The notes under the pieces were generated by a model. It saw only the letters and a list, made by a program, of their open reading frames with translations, was not told where the DNA came from and did no database searches. A stretch of DNA of 64,000 bases from a virus: the IMG/VR virus record IMGVR_UViG_3300045581_000334, positions 1 to 64,000 of that record; one strand, given 5' to 3'. The stretch's first letter is position 1; each line of letters starts with the position of its first letter. Position numbers and translations under genes: made by a program. Below, piece by piece: positions 49,824 to 58,611 of this stretch.

Positions 49824-50421
49824 ACTGTTTTCTATCCCAATAATATTTTTTATAAAAATTATTTTCTTTATATTTATTATTTCTAGTATCACATTCTTCT
49901 AAAAGATTTTCATTTAATTCCATTGTCCATTGTTCTCTCATAAAAGGAATTATTTGAAATATAGGAGTTCCAGCTTTAATTATTCCTTCGAACCCCTCTT
50001 TTATAAAAAATGGAAGATTTCCTTTTGGCATTATAGAGTCTGAATCTACAATAGCCGACAAGGTTGTAAATGGCAAATCGTATCTGTTTATTGGATGACA
50101 AATTAATATACTATAATCTTTAGGAGTTTTTATAATGTACGGATTTTTCCATAAAAATTGTCTGCTATCATGATTAAATGGTATTGGCATATTTCCAATA
50201 CTGCTACTATCACGCAATCCAATAACATCTAAATCATTGTTTAAATCTATGTCTTGTTTTAAAACCATAGAGTATCCAGAAATAAATCCATCTATAAAAG
50301 GCATGCAATGTTTTAGCATTAATGAACTTGGTTCATCTTTATACCATTGTGGTATTATTTTTTTTGCAGGTACAAGACTCATCTTTGTCTCATTTTCTTG
50401 ACAGTAAAATTCAAGCTGCAT
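49816..50421 (-). CDS. uncharacterised family member, copy 3
   Basis: A 201-residue protein, the shortest copy. It shares with copy 2 HCMPFIDGFISGYSMVLKQD, HPINRYDLPFTTLSAIVD, FIKEGFEGIIKAGTPIFQ and IIPFMREQW. It precedes a radical SAM gene and follows a methyltransferase gene, so it sits in a sugar or peptide tailoring context. The start lies six bases after TATAAT with a TGGACA -35. No enzymatic motif can be recognised. A substrate-binding beta-barrel is a possible guess only. Confidence 0.65.
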   Translation of the reverse strand: MQLEFYCQENETKMSLVPAKKIIPQWYKDEPSSLMLKHCMPFIDGFISGYSMVLKQDIDLNNDLDVIGLRDSSSIGNMPIPFNHDSRQFLWKNPYIIKTPKDYSILICHPINRYDLPFTTLSAIVDSDSIMPKGNLPFFIKEGFEGIIKAGTPIFQIIPFMREQWTMELNENLLEECDTRNNKYKENNFYKKYYWDRKQYE

Positions 50422-50427
50422 GTTAAG

Positions 50428-50456
50428 ATTATATCTTATAGACTAATGCTTGTCCA
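50428..50456 (-). promoter_or_regulatory. promoter for a leaderless mRNA (49816 gene)
   Basis: The minus strand shows TGGACA (50451-50456), a 17-base spacer and TATAAT (50428-50433), then six bases to ATG at 50421. Five of six -35 bases match consensus. The -35 overlaps the end of the methyltransferase coding region. Confidence 0.7.
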
Positions 50457-51052
50457 GTAGGTAATTCTAAAATATTATCTACTCCAAAGAAATCATTCAT
50501 TGCTTTTCGTGCTCCTGGGGTTTTATCTGATCCATAATCGTCACATATCAATACCCCGCCTTTAATTAGTCTTGGCCAAAAATATTCTATAGAATTTTTG
50601 GTGGGGTCATATAAATCAACATCTATATTAACATAGGAATATTGTTCATCATTAAGTTTATCAAATACCTCTGGGATCCAGCCTTTATATAAATCTACAT
50701 TATCAAAGTTTTTTAATATTTTCTCTGCAAATGATATACTTATAGATAATTTTTTAGACTTAAAATAATCGCTATCATATTCACCAGGTTCTGAGACACC
50801 CTCAAAAGAATCTACCCCTATGAATTTGTTTTTACAAAGATCCGCTACAAAAAACATAGACATTCCAGCATAAACACCGCACTCAGCAAAATTTCCTTTG
50901 TCTTTTTGCTGAGTGGCTAGTTGTCTTAATATGTATAATCTGGCATATAAAGAATTATTAATTTCATTATTTATTCCTGCTAGAATGTTAAATTGATTAA
51001 ACAATGAAACAAACTTAGCATCTTGTTGCCAAGATGAGATATATGAATCCAC
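50429..51052 (-). CDS. TylF-type SAM-dependent O-methyltransferase
   Basis: A 207-residue methyltransferase. The SAM-binding loop is AECGVYAGMSMFF, followed by IGVDSFEGVSEPG, DVDLYDPTKNSIEYFWPRL and GGVLICDDYG. The DDYG and PGARKAMNDF motifs are typical of the TylF/MycF family, which methylate sugar hydroxyls. It starts at GTG (51052), directly after the FFPP-Hint gene. It may methylate a sugar on phage fibres or on host surface glycans. The substrate is unknown. Confidence 0.9.
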   Translation of the reverse strand: MDSYISSWQQDAKFVSLFNQFNILAGINNEINNSLYARLYILRQLATQQKDKGNFAECGVYAGMSMFFVADLCKNKFIGVDSFEGVSEPGEYDSDYFKSKKLSISISFAEKILKNFDNVDLYKGWIPEVFDKLNDEQYSYVNIDVDLYDPTKNSIEYFWPRLIKGGVLICDDYGSDKTPGARKAMNDFFGVDNILELPTGQALVYKI

Positions 51053-51053
51053 G

Positions 51054-52532
51054 TTACGAAATTACTAAATAATTTCCAACTAGGAACCAAGCATGTGGGG
51101 CTGTTCTAATTTCATAAACATCTCCCTCATCAAGTATTTCAATCTTTTCAACTGGAACATATGAAACCTTTCCAGAGTTGCTATCAATATTTACAAGAAT
51201 ATCTCCTACAACAATATCTTTAGGTTCTTTAGTACCAATTCCAACTTCATTTTTAATAAAGATTGGCTGATATGGTGAGAATAAATTTTCACCATCATTT
51301 AATTTAATTAACTGCTTTTGGCTTAACTCGCTCTTAACAACTTCTGTTTCAATAAATTCAACATTATCAGATATTGACACGTTGTTTAGTGTATCAGAAT
51401 TTGTTAAATAACTTGGGTCAACTGTAAGCAAAATATCTCCTACCTTAATGTCTTCAGCATTAACATATCCATTGCTGGTAAGGATTTTAGATTTTGCATA
51501 GACACACTTATATCCCTTAGAGAAAGTTGGGAAGTATGGTGGGAAGAATGGGAAGAATGGGAAGTACGGGAAGAAAGGTGGGAAGAATGGGAAGAATGGG
51601 AAGTACGGGAAGAACGGTGGGAAGAATGGGAAGAATGGGAAGTACGGGAAGAACGGTGGGAAGAATGGGAAGAATGGGAAGTACGGGAAGAACGGTGGGA
51701 AGAATGGGAAGAATGGGAAGAATGGGAAGAACGGTGGGAAGAATGGGAAGAATGGGAAGAACGGGAAGAACGGTGGGAAGAATGGTGGGAAGAACGGGAA
51801 GAACGGTGGGAAGAATGGGAAGAACGGTGGGAAGAATGGTGGGAAGAACGGTGGGAAGAACGGGAAAAACGGTGGGAAGAACGGTGGGAAGAACGGTGGG
51901 AAGAACGGTGGAAAGAACGGTGGGAAGAACGGAGCTAAAGTTGTTATGCTGCTAGTTGTTGCTCCAGCAGAAGGCCCATTAGCGTTTGTTGCGGTAACAG
52001 TATAAGTTTGCGAAGTTCCTGCGGTATCTGAAATTACTACTGATGTTGCTGAGGCTGACAAGTCTCCTGAAGAAGATCCATCGCTACCAGTAACATTGTG
52101 TTTAGTTATTGCTTTTCCTCCGTTTGCCCCAATAGTCCAGCTAATTGTATTTTGATTAATTCCAGCTGTAGCAGTAACTGATTGTGGAGACTGAGGAACT
52201 GTAGTAATTGGAACAGATGAACTTGTTGTAGGAGAAGAAGATCCAGCATTATTTGATGCAACTACGGTGAATGTATAACTACCTGCAGATAAGCCAGTAA
52301 ATGTATAAGATGTATTAGTGGTTGTTTGGCTTGATGATGCAGGAGTTGTAGTAATTGTATAAAGAGTTGCTGGTGGAGATGCTGCTGGCAAAGACCAGCT
52401 TAAAGAAGCGGCTCCATTTCCGTATGGTCTACCTGTTCCTACGTCGGAAGCAGATAATCCAGTTACAGCATTTGGCTCTAAGAAATTATCTTGAGCTGAA
52501 GACTTTCTTCCTCTTCTTTTACTTGATGCCAT
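51054..52532 (-). CDS. Fn3-FFPP-Hint surface protein
   Basis: A 492-residue protein. After a basic N-terminus (SKRRGRKSS) come two Fn3-like modules (about 20-110 and 112-196). Residues about 201-333 are an FFPP/FFPYFP repeat tract. The C-terminus (343-492) is Hint-like: Cys343 begins CVYAKSKILTSNGYV, then EDIKVGDILLTVDP, and the last strand HAWFLVGNYLVIS ends the protein. The Cys needed for an N-S acyl shift is present. The block B His is replaced in SPYQPIFI and no final His-Asn is present. Hint domains can cleave or attach upstream protein, so the FFPP part might be processed. Activity is uncertain. Confidence 0.75.
   Translation of the reverse strand: MASSKRRGRKSSAQDNFLEPNAVTGLSASDVGTGRPYGNGAASLSWSLPAASPPATLYTITTTPASSSQTTTNTSYTFTGLSAGSYTFTVVASNNAGSSSPTTSSSVPITTVPQSPQSVTATAGINQNTISWTIGANGGKAITKHNVTGSDGSSSGDLSASATSVVISDTAGTSQTYTVTATNANGPSAGATTSSITTLAPFFPPFFPPFFPPFFPPFFPPFFPFFPPFFPPFFPPFFPFFPPFFPFFPPFFPPFFPFFPFFPFFPPFFPFFPFFPFFPPFFPYFPFFPFFPPFFPYFPFFPFFPPFFPYFPFFPFFPPFFPYFPFFPFFPPYFPTFSKGYKCVYAKSKILTSNGYVNAEDIKVGDILLTVDPSYLTNSDTLNNVSISDNVEFIETEVVKSELSQKQLIKLNDGENLFSPYQPIFIKNEVGIGTKEPKDIVVGDILVNIDSNSGKVSYVPVEKIEILDEGDVYEIRTAPHAWFLVGNYLVIS
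51529..51932 (-). repeat. FFPP-coding repeat, tract 2, with 39-base higher-order units
   Basis: Besides 12- and 9-base units, four near-perfect 39-base units (13 residues, FFPYFPFFPFFPP on the coding strand) occur at the C-terminal end, near 51538-51693. The rest is FFPP and FFP. The plus strand is nearly all purine. The copy number probably varies between isolates. Confidence 0.9.
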
Positions 52533-52558
52533 CTTCTTCTCCTTTTATATTAATTCTA

Positions 52559-55500
52559 TTAGGCTGACAAATCTCCAGCTAGCAACCAAGTATTTGTTGC
52601 TACTTTTGTTAATGTTGCCGATGAATAAGTTGTTCTTAACTTTAGCCCTGGTGTAGCTAGAATTGAAACTGTACCGTCTGCGGCTGCAAAACTTGCACCC
52701 GTTCCTGCAGATTGATAAAAATCAATTGAAGTTCCTACTGGGTAGGCTGTTGTTGAATTTGTTGGTACTGTTATTACATATGTTCCAGATACTGGTATTA
52801 ATTGATCTCTTAATGAGAGTCCTCCAGTTGACAAATTGTATGCTGCTGAAATTGTTGTACCAATTGTAGTAAGTGAAGGAACGCCTTGTTTTGTCTGAGT
52901 TCCATCAGTAAATACTACGCCTGCAACTTCAACGTTATTTACTGCAAGATTGTCTAGAGATCCCTGTCCAAAATTTACAGTTGTTGCTGGCTCATCTGCT
53001 ACATCCTTGAAAATCTTCCACTTGGAATCAGAAACGTCTCTTACAATACCTGCGTGTTTTGCTGTGCCGTCTGTATATGCTACAACAAGACCAAGGTCTA
53101 CGGTATTTGCCGCATTTTGATGAGCAAGCTGAACCATGTTATCTTCAATAACAATAGATGTTGAGCTTGCATTAAATGTTGTACCATTTACTGTTAAATT
53201 TCCGTCAACAGTCATATTGCCGTCAACTTCTAGGTTTCCAGTAAATGTTTGATTAGCAGCATTCTTATATGCTAATTGTGATGTATCAGAAATTCCGTGT
53301 ACTGATGTTGTTGCTGAAGTATGAGATGTTACAGTAGAAGAAGCAGCCTTAGCATCAATCTGTGTTTGTACTGCTGAGGTTACTCCATCTAAATATCCTA
53401 TTTCAGTTGAGCTAACATTTCCAACAGATGTTGTGGACGGAAGTACTACCGTACCAGTAAATGTTGGAGAAGCGATTGGTGCATAAGTTGAAGCAGCTGT
53501 TGCTGATGCAAGCTTAGTGTCAATCTGTGCCTGAATTCCAGAAGTCACTCCATCTAGATATCCAATTTCTGTTGAGCTAACATTTCCAATTGCTGTGGTG
53601 CCAGGAAGTGTTACCGTACCAGTAAATGTTGGGCCAGAAGAAGGAGCCTTGGATCCAAGATCTGATACCAGGTTGGCAATCTTAGACTGTTCAATTTCTG
53701 CTGAAGCATTAATATCAGCATTTACAATTGTTCCATTTGCAATCTTTGCAGAAGTTACTGCTCCGTCATTAATTTTTTCAGTTGTTACAGCCAAGTCATT
53801 GATCTTGGCAGTTTCTACTGCCGAAGATGCTAATTGTGCTGCAGCAACTGCTGAGTCTGCAATTTTATCAGATGTTACCGCATCATTTGCAATTTTAGCT
53901 GTTGTAACATTTAAATCTGTAATTTTTACAGTAGTTACAGAATCTGCAGCAAGTTTATCTACTGTCACAGAAGTGTCTGCAATTTTTGCTGTAGATACAG
54001 AACCTGCAGCAAGCTTATCGCTGGTTACAGATAAATCATTTATCTTTCCTGTAGTTACAGCCAAATCAACAATTTTTGCTGTAGAAACTGTATTGTCTGT
54101 TGGAGTTCTGGTATCAGACAAACGAGCATCATCTGTATACACAAGATTTGCTGTATTTGTTATACCATGTATGCTGGTTGTATCATCAGCATGTGATGTT
54201 AAAGCTGTCCCAGCAGTTGTTTCTGCAGCAGATTGAGCTGCTGATGCAGCATTATCTGCATAAGACTTGGTTGCCAAATCTGCAGTATTTGAAATACCAT
54301 GTACGCTAGTTGTGTCTGCGCTGTGATTGCTTAATTCTGTTGCTGCAACTGTGCCAACATTATCTGCATAAGCTTTTGTTGCAAGAAGAGAAGTATCTGC
54401 TATTCCGTGAACATTATAAATAGTATTATTATGTCCAGTTAAATTAGACGATGCAGTATTCCCATATCCTTCTATTAAATTATCTACATATGCTTTATTG
54501 GTAGCATGCAAAGCTCCTACTGGATCGCCGCTTAGTGTTAAAGCTCCAGTCATCGTATCCCCAGCCTTAGAAACCTTAGTTCCAATGCTGTTGCTTACAG
54601 TAGTCGCAAAACTTGGATCGTCTCCAAGTGCTGCTGCCAACTCATTAAGAGTATTTAATGCAGCTGGTGAAGAATCTACTAAATCTGCAACCTTTTGGTC
54701 AGCGTATGCCTTAGCATCCACCTCAGCTTGATCTGCGTAAGCTTCATAAGCATTAGTAATTGCTGTTTCACGACCAGCAACATAAGCTTCATAAGCAGTG
54801 GTGATTGCTGTCTCACGAGCATCAGTGTAAGCTTTAGCATCTACTTCAGCTTGATCTGCGTAAGCTTGATAAGCGGTGGTAATTAACCCTTCACGTGTAT
54901 CTGTATAAGCTTTAGCATCTCCTTCTGCCTGATCTGCATAAGCTTCATAAGCAGTGGTGATTGCTGTCTCACGAGCATCAGTGTAAGCTTTAGCATCTAC
55001 TTCAGCTTGATCTGCGTAAGCTTTTGTAGCAAGGTCAGCTGTATTTGCTATACCATGTACGTTAGTTGAATCATTTTCGTGATTCGAAAGATTTGTTGCA
55101 ACAGTTGTAAAGAATGTAGGGTCATCTCCAATTGCTGCTGCTAATTCATTTAAGGTATTTAATGCACCTGGTGCTCCATCTAGCATGGCAGTTACTGCCG
55201 CATTTACTGCGTCATTAATTGCTTGAGTTGCTGTTAGCTCTTTCCAGTTTGCATTTGTGCTTGCAGGGGTTGATTGAAGCACATATGATGTTCCATTGTC
55301 TGACTGAATTGCAATATCGCCTGGTTCAACAGTAAGGGCAAGACGAGCTGCTTGGTCTGCAACAGAATGAACTGTAATTTTTGCAAGTGGCGGCAAGTTC
55401 TGAGCTTTAATGTAGCCACTGGCATCTAATTGTGGCACTCCGTCTGGCTGGCCATAATCATCTGTAGTTAATGGTGTACCATCATTATTGACGATAGCAT

Positions 55501-55651
55501 AATCTAGATTTCTCCAGTTAGTTGAGCCATCACCAATCTTAATTCTATTTGTGTCTGTTTCAATAGCAAGCTCGCCTGCTGCTAATTGTGGATTTGCGTC
55601 ATACCAATCTTGGTACTCGCCTCGTCTAAGTTGAATTCTTACTGTTGCCAT
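52559..55651 (-). CDS. long tail fibre with coiled and beta repeats
   Basis: A 1030-residue fibre. The N-terminal anchor (RIQLRRGEYQDWYDANPQLA then KIGDGSTNW) is the tail-fibre attachment module. Residues about 211-317 have EAYADQAEVDAKAYTDARET-type helical repeats. TLNELAAA(I/L)GDDP modules occur twice. Residues about 500-650 are VTT-x-KI-x-D repeats that probably form a triple beta-helix. The C-terminus (LKLRTTYSSATLTKVATNTW) is shared with the collagen-like fibre. It has a ribosome binding site further down the operon and a TATAAT box about 40 bases upstream of its start. Confidence 0.82.
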   Translation of the reverse strand: MATVRIQLRRGEYQDWYDANPQLAAGELAIETDTNRIKIGDGSTNWRNLDYAIVNNDGTPLTTDDYGQPDGVPQLDASGYIKAQNLPPLAKITVHSVADQAARLALTVEPGDIAIQSDNGTSYVLQSTPASTNANWKELTATQAINDAVNAAVTAMLDGAPGALNTLNELAAAIGDDPTFFTTVATNLSNHENDSTNVHGIANTADLATKAYADQAEVDAKAYTDARETAITTAYEAYADQAEGDAKAYTDTREGLITTAYQAYADQAEVDAKAYTDARETAITTAYEAYVAGRETAITNAYEAYADQAEVDAKAYADQKVADLVDSSPAALNTLNELAAALGDDPSFATTVSNSIGTKVSKAGDTMTGALTLSGDPVGALHATNKAYVDNLIEGYGNTASSNLTGHNNTIYNVHGIADTSLLATKAYADNVGTVAATELSNHSADTTSVHGISNTADLATKSYADNAASAAQSAAETTAGTALTSHADDTTSIHGITNTANLVYTDDARLSDTRTPTDNTVSTAKIVDLAVTTGKINDLSVTSDKLAAGSVSTAKIADTSVTVDKLAADSVTTVKITDLNVTTAKIANDAVTSDKIADSAVAAAQLASSAVETAKINDLAVTTEKINDGAVTSAKIANGTIVNADINASAEIEQSKIANLVSDLGSKAPSSGPTFTGTVTLPGTTAIGNVSSTEIGYLDGVTSGIQAQIDTKLASATAASTYAPIASPTFTGTVVLPSTTSVGNVSSTEIGYLDGVTSAVQTQIDAKAASSTVTSHTSATTSVHGISDTSQLAYKNAANQTFTGNLEVDGNMTVDGNLTVNGTTFNASSTSIVIEDNMVQLAHQNAANTVDLGLVVAYTDGTAKHAGIVRDVSDSKWKIFKDVADEPATTVNFGQGSLDNLAVNNVEVAGVVFTDGTQTKQGVPSLTTIGTTISAAYNLSTGGLSLRDQLIPVSGTYVITVPTNSTTAYPVGTSIDFYQSAGTGASFAAADGTVSILATPGLKLRTTYSSATLTKVATNTWLLAGDLSA
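54700..55020 (-). repeat. 78-base repeats in the fibre gene
   Basis: Near-identical repeats coding for EAYADQAEVDAKAYTDARET and following residues, giving about 26 residues per unit. Two copies at about 54785-54860 and 54945-55020 are almost identical at the base level. They code for a probable coiled coil. Confidence 0.75.
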
Positions 55652-55697
55652 TTTATTTTATACCCCTATATTAGAATTATACCACTTGCTTATTTTA

Positions 55698-56018
55698 CTA
55701 GGAAATGACTCCTGAATCAAACGTAAGAGCAAATGATGTACTGCTTGGGGAACCGCCATCGGCATATTTCGTAGCCTCAGTCACTACCCCGTCTCCACCA
55801 ACTGAATATATTGGTGAACCATTATAATCAATAGCCAAGCCAATATCATTGAATCCTATATCATTTGAGTCTGATATATCAATCCATTGACCATTAACCT
55901 GAATTCTTAATTTATTATTATCTGTATTAAATACTAGGGGTACTGAACCTAGTGTAACCTGTCCAGACTGGACTACTAGATTATTCTTAACCTTAAAATC
56001 TCTATTTGTTGTTGCCAC
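55698..56018 (-). CDS. short fibre-anchor-type protein
   Basis: A 106-residue protein starting at GTG behind GGGGG. The N-terminus NRDFKVKNNLVVQSG matches the first residues of the 536-residue fibre (NKNFRVKNGLVVEGS), so the two share the same attachment module. The remainder reads KLRIQVNGQWIDISD and a short beta domain. It may be a truncated relative or a cap for the same fibre. Placed between two fibre genes in the cassette. Confidence 0.7.
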   Translation of the reverse strand: MATTNRDFKVKNNLVVQSGQVTLGSVPLVFNTDNNKLRIQVNGQWIDISDSNDIGFNDIGLAIDYNGSPIYSVGGDGVVTEATKYADGGSPSSTSFALTFDSGVIS

Positions 56019-56042
56019 GAGTTCAATATCCCCCGAATTTTA

Positions 56043-56067
56043 GGTGGGGGATTTTGTGTCCCCCACC
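56043..56067 (-). terminator. GC-rich hairpin after the 536-residue fibre gene
   Basis: GGTGGGGG and CCCCCACC form a perfect 8-base stem with a 9-base loop. It lies 18 bases after the stop codon at 56086. The run after it on the minus strand, TAAAATT, is only a weak U-tract. It may reduce readthrough into the next fibre gene. Confidence 0.7.
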
Positions 56068-56085
56068 AATTTAATTATTTAGTTG

Positions 56086-57696
56086 TTATGCTATTAATGT
56101 TCCAGCAATTGTTACAGTGCTGTTGTTATTTAGAGTTGTTACTCTAATTCTAAAATGAGTTCCATCATGATCTGCTGTAATTGTTGACAAAGATCCGTTT
56201 GTTCCAACAACTCCATATTCTGTCATATGAACATTATTGCTTGTATCTGAAGTTACAAGGATTTCAGATAACTCTGTGTGGGTACCATTTGCAATTTTAA
56301 CGGTGAATTTACCGCTCTTATAAGCTGTATGGTTCCATTGATAAGCAGTTACTGTACTAGCTGTAGGTACAGAGACTGTGGCTGCAACATTTTTAGCAAC
56401 ACCATTAAAGTCAATTGCTGCATATACTGGTTCTGCTACTGCATTACCAGCAAGTATTGCTCCGTCTGTATAAGAATTTGCTGAAGCAACTGCATCAGAT
56501 TCTGCTTGATCTACATACTGCTTTGTAGCTGCCTCAAGAGCATTTACTGGATCTGCATGTAGTACCAGAGCGCCAGTCATTGTTCCGCCAGCTGTTGCTA
56601 GCTTAGTTGCAATGCTGTTTGCTACTGTAGTAAAGTAATTTGCATCATCATTAATTGCTGCTGCAATTTCATTTAATGTATCAAGAAGTGCTGGGGCACC
56701 ATCTACAAGAGCTGAAATTTGGCTGCTAACCCATGTCTTATCAGCAGTAACTGTTGTATCAATTGAGAATTCACCAGTTCCTGAATTGTATGATAAACCA
56801 TTACCAGCATTTACTGATCCACGAGCACGAGTATCTGTATAGTAAAGATTGGATGCACCCTCTTCAATATCATCTGTGTCTAAGGCATTTATTGCGCTAT
56901 CTGTATAAGAAGCAGCGTTTCCTTCAGCTGTAGATGCTGCGCCATATGCATCATATGTATTTGCAGATACATTAATAATTCCGTCTGCGGCATTATATGT
57001 TATTCCAGTTCCTGCAGATACTGCATTTCTTGCACGACCATTTGTAAAGTATAAATTAGATGAACCTTCTTCAATGTCATCTGAATCTAAAGCATCTACT
57101 ACTGTACTTACTGCATTATCGGCGTAGGTTTTTGTAGCAATTGTATTATCTACAGAAATTACACCTGTTGAGTTGTCATAGCTAATTCCTGTTCCGCCAG
57201 AAACTGCTTGACGAGCTCTTGTGTCAGTAAAGTATAAATTAGATGTTCCCTCTGCTAAATCATCAGTATCAGAATCTGCTACTCCGTTTTCAGCAGTAAT
57301 TGTAAGACCAGCACCAGTGCCAGTAATTGTAATATTTGTTAAGTTAGCATTTGTTAATAAATCTGCTGCAGAAGTTTTAGCACGAGCATCCGTAAAATAT
57401 TGATTTGTACCTTCTGCTAAATCACCAGTATCATGATTTGAAATATCTGAAACTGTACCTGTTACGTTACCAGTTAGATTTGCTGTAATTGTTCCAGCTG
57501 AAAAATTACCAGAACCGTCACGCTTAACAACCTTGTTAGCTTCATTTGCGGAGGTTGCGGTACCGCCAATAAGATCGATAATATAATTTTGATCATCGGT
57601 CTTCTTTGTTAATATATCAAAACCGCCTACGGTAGCGCTACTTCCTTCAACTACCAGGCCATTTTTTACTCTAAAATTTTTATTTACTGTTGCCAC
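56086..57696 (-). CDS. tail fibre with beta-helical repeats
   Basis: A 536-residue protein starting at GTG behind GGGGG. N-terminal anchor NKNFRVKNGLVVEGS. Residues about 55-300 have repeated modules, each with DTDDLAEGTSNLYFTDTRAR or similar, typical of a trimeric fibre shaft. A TLNEIAAAINDDANYFTT module follows, then a C-terminal beta domain (MTEYGVVGTNGSLSTITADH). The organisation is that of a phage side fibre. It shares the N-terminus with the 106-residue protein. Confidence 0.82.
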   Translation of the reverse strand: MATVNKNFRVKNGLVVEGSSATVGGFDILTKKTDDQNYIIDLIGGTATSANEANKVVKRDGSGNFSAGTITANLTGNVTGTVSDISNHDTGDLAEGTNQYFTDARAKTSAADLLTNANLTNITITGTGAGLTITAENGVADSDTDDLAEGTSNLYFTDTRARQAVSGGTGISYDNSTGVISVDNTIATKTYADNAVSTVVDALDSDDIEEGSSNLYFTNGRARNAVSAGTGITYNAADGIINVSANTYDAYGAASTAEGNAASYTDSAINALDTDDIEEGASNLYYTDTRARGSVNAGNGLSYNSGTGEFSIDTTVTADKTWVSSQISALVDGAPALLDTLNEIAAAINDDANYFTTVANSIATKLATAGGTMTGALVLHADPVNALEAATKQYVDQAESDAVASANSYTDGAILAGNAVAEPVYAAIDFNGVAKNVAATVSVPTASTVTAYQWNHTAYKSGKFTVKIANGTHTELSEILVTSDTSNNVHMTEYGVVGTNGSLSTITADHDGTHFRIRVTTLNNNSTVTIAGTLIA

Positions 57697-57713
57697 TCTG
57701 ACAACCCCCTTAT

Positions 57714-58265
57714 TTAAGCCTTAAGCGCAGTCCGCACAAATCTGGCTGTAACAGCCGAAGTTGTGGGGGTCACGCATAAACTAATTATACCTGAATTTAC
57801 TTCAAATGTGATGTCAGCTAAACTATTTGAAGTATTTGATATGATGTTGGATTCTGATACATTAATATCAGTTCCATCATTCAATAGCAGGTAGTCAGAT
57901 GAAACATATTCACTACCTTTTGTTATTTGTAAGCTGTATTTAATTGTTCTATAAAGGCTAGCAGACCAATTATCTATAGCTGTTTTGTTTTCTATTCCAG
58001 TTATAGTTAAATCGTTATTGCCTTCCAGCCCTAATAATTCTAAAGTCGCATCTGATTGATTGTCTAAATCAAAAAGTTGTGACTCTAAAGATGATATTTT
58101 ATAGTCTAAAGATGTAGTTACATTTGAGCCATCTACTCCAACTTTAGCTTGTAATGCTTCTAACGCATCGTTTACATTTCCATGCAAAGCGGCATGGCCT
58201 GCCATGCTGTCTGTGCCTTGTGGATTATTTAAATTATCTAAACTTGCTGGAAAATTAGTTGCCAA
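57714..58265 (-). CDS. short trimeric tail-fibre-type protein
   Basis: A 183-residue protein starting at TTG (58265) behind GGAGG. The N-terminus contains FPASLDNLNNPQGTDSMAGH followed by AALHGNVNDALEALQAKVG, a recurrent phage fibre module that nucleates trimerisation. A short coiled coil (YKISSLESQLFDLDNQS) and a terminal beta module complete it. It overlaps the previous gene by 11 bases. Confidence 0.75.
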   Translation of the reverse strand: MATNFPASLDNLNNPQGTDSMAGHAALHGNVNDALEALQAKVGVDGSNVTTSLDYKISSLESQLFDLDNQSDATLELLGLEGNNDLTITGIENKTAIDNWSASLYRTIKYSLQITKGSEYVSSDYLLLNDGTDINVSESNIISNTSNSLADITFEVNSGIISLCVTPTTSAVTARFVRTALKA

Positions 58266-58584
58266 CTTGGCCTCCGTCTAGCAACGTCAAGTTTGCAAAA
58301 CTTGGATCGCTATATACTGAATCTGGATCACCGCCATCAAGTCCAATTATAACAGGAATTGTTTCATCTACAGACTCAATGTTGTTGATATCATATGTAA
58401 AATTAATTGTTTCTTGTATATCTATAGTATGAACGTCTCCGTCATAACTATGGGTATGCATGTAAAATGGAGCAGGCTGTTTGTCCATAGACAGCTCCCA
58501 AACTTGCCCGTTCCATTTCCATGAAACATTGCCACTTGTATGCTTTTGGTTAAGTGTTGGATTTAAAGGAAAAATTGTGGGCAT
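58255..58584 (-). CDS. short fibre protein with Trp-rich anchor
   Basis: A 109-residue protein. The N-terminus TIFPLNPTLNQKHTSGNVSW and WNGQVWELS is a common small fibre-attachment motif in phage appendages. The second half has a HTHSYDGDVHTIDI sequence with several His residues. The start is six bases after TATAAT, with no ribosome binding site. It overlaps the next gene. Confidence 0.72.
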   Translation of the reverse strand: MPTIFPLNPTLNQKHTSGNVSWKWNGQVWELSMDKQPAPFYMHTHSYDGDVHTIDIQETINFTYDINNIESVDETIPVIIGLDGGDPDSVYSDPSFANLTLLDGGQVGN

Positions 58585-58590
58585 CTTCTA

Positions 58591-58596
58591 ATTATA
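58591..58596 (-). promoter_or_regulatory. TATAAT box six bases before ATG
   Basis: The minus strand reads AGGTATAAT-TAGAAG-ATG. The -35 is poor. It matches the repeated leaderless layout. Confidence 0.5.
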
Positions 58597-58611
58597 CCTC
58601 TAAATATATTA

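Noticed and set aside
49824-49892. Upstream ATG at 49892 as radical SAM start
   Set aside because: The added residues are an Ile/Lys-rich tail that is the alternate frame of the upstream gene. The CxxxCxxC motif is close to the start at 49823.
51529-51932. CRISPR array
   Set aside because: Short repeats are directly adjacent with no unique spacers, and they encode an in-frame protein tract.
51527-51955. Plus-strand open frame of MGR/TVG repeats opposite the FFPP gene
   Set aside because: It is the antisense of the purine-rich repeat. It has no recognisable domain and lies opposite a protein with good flanking domains. The same kind of shadow occurs at 6731 and 59146.
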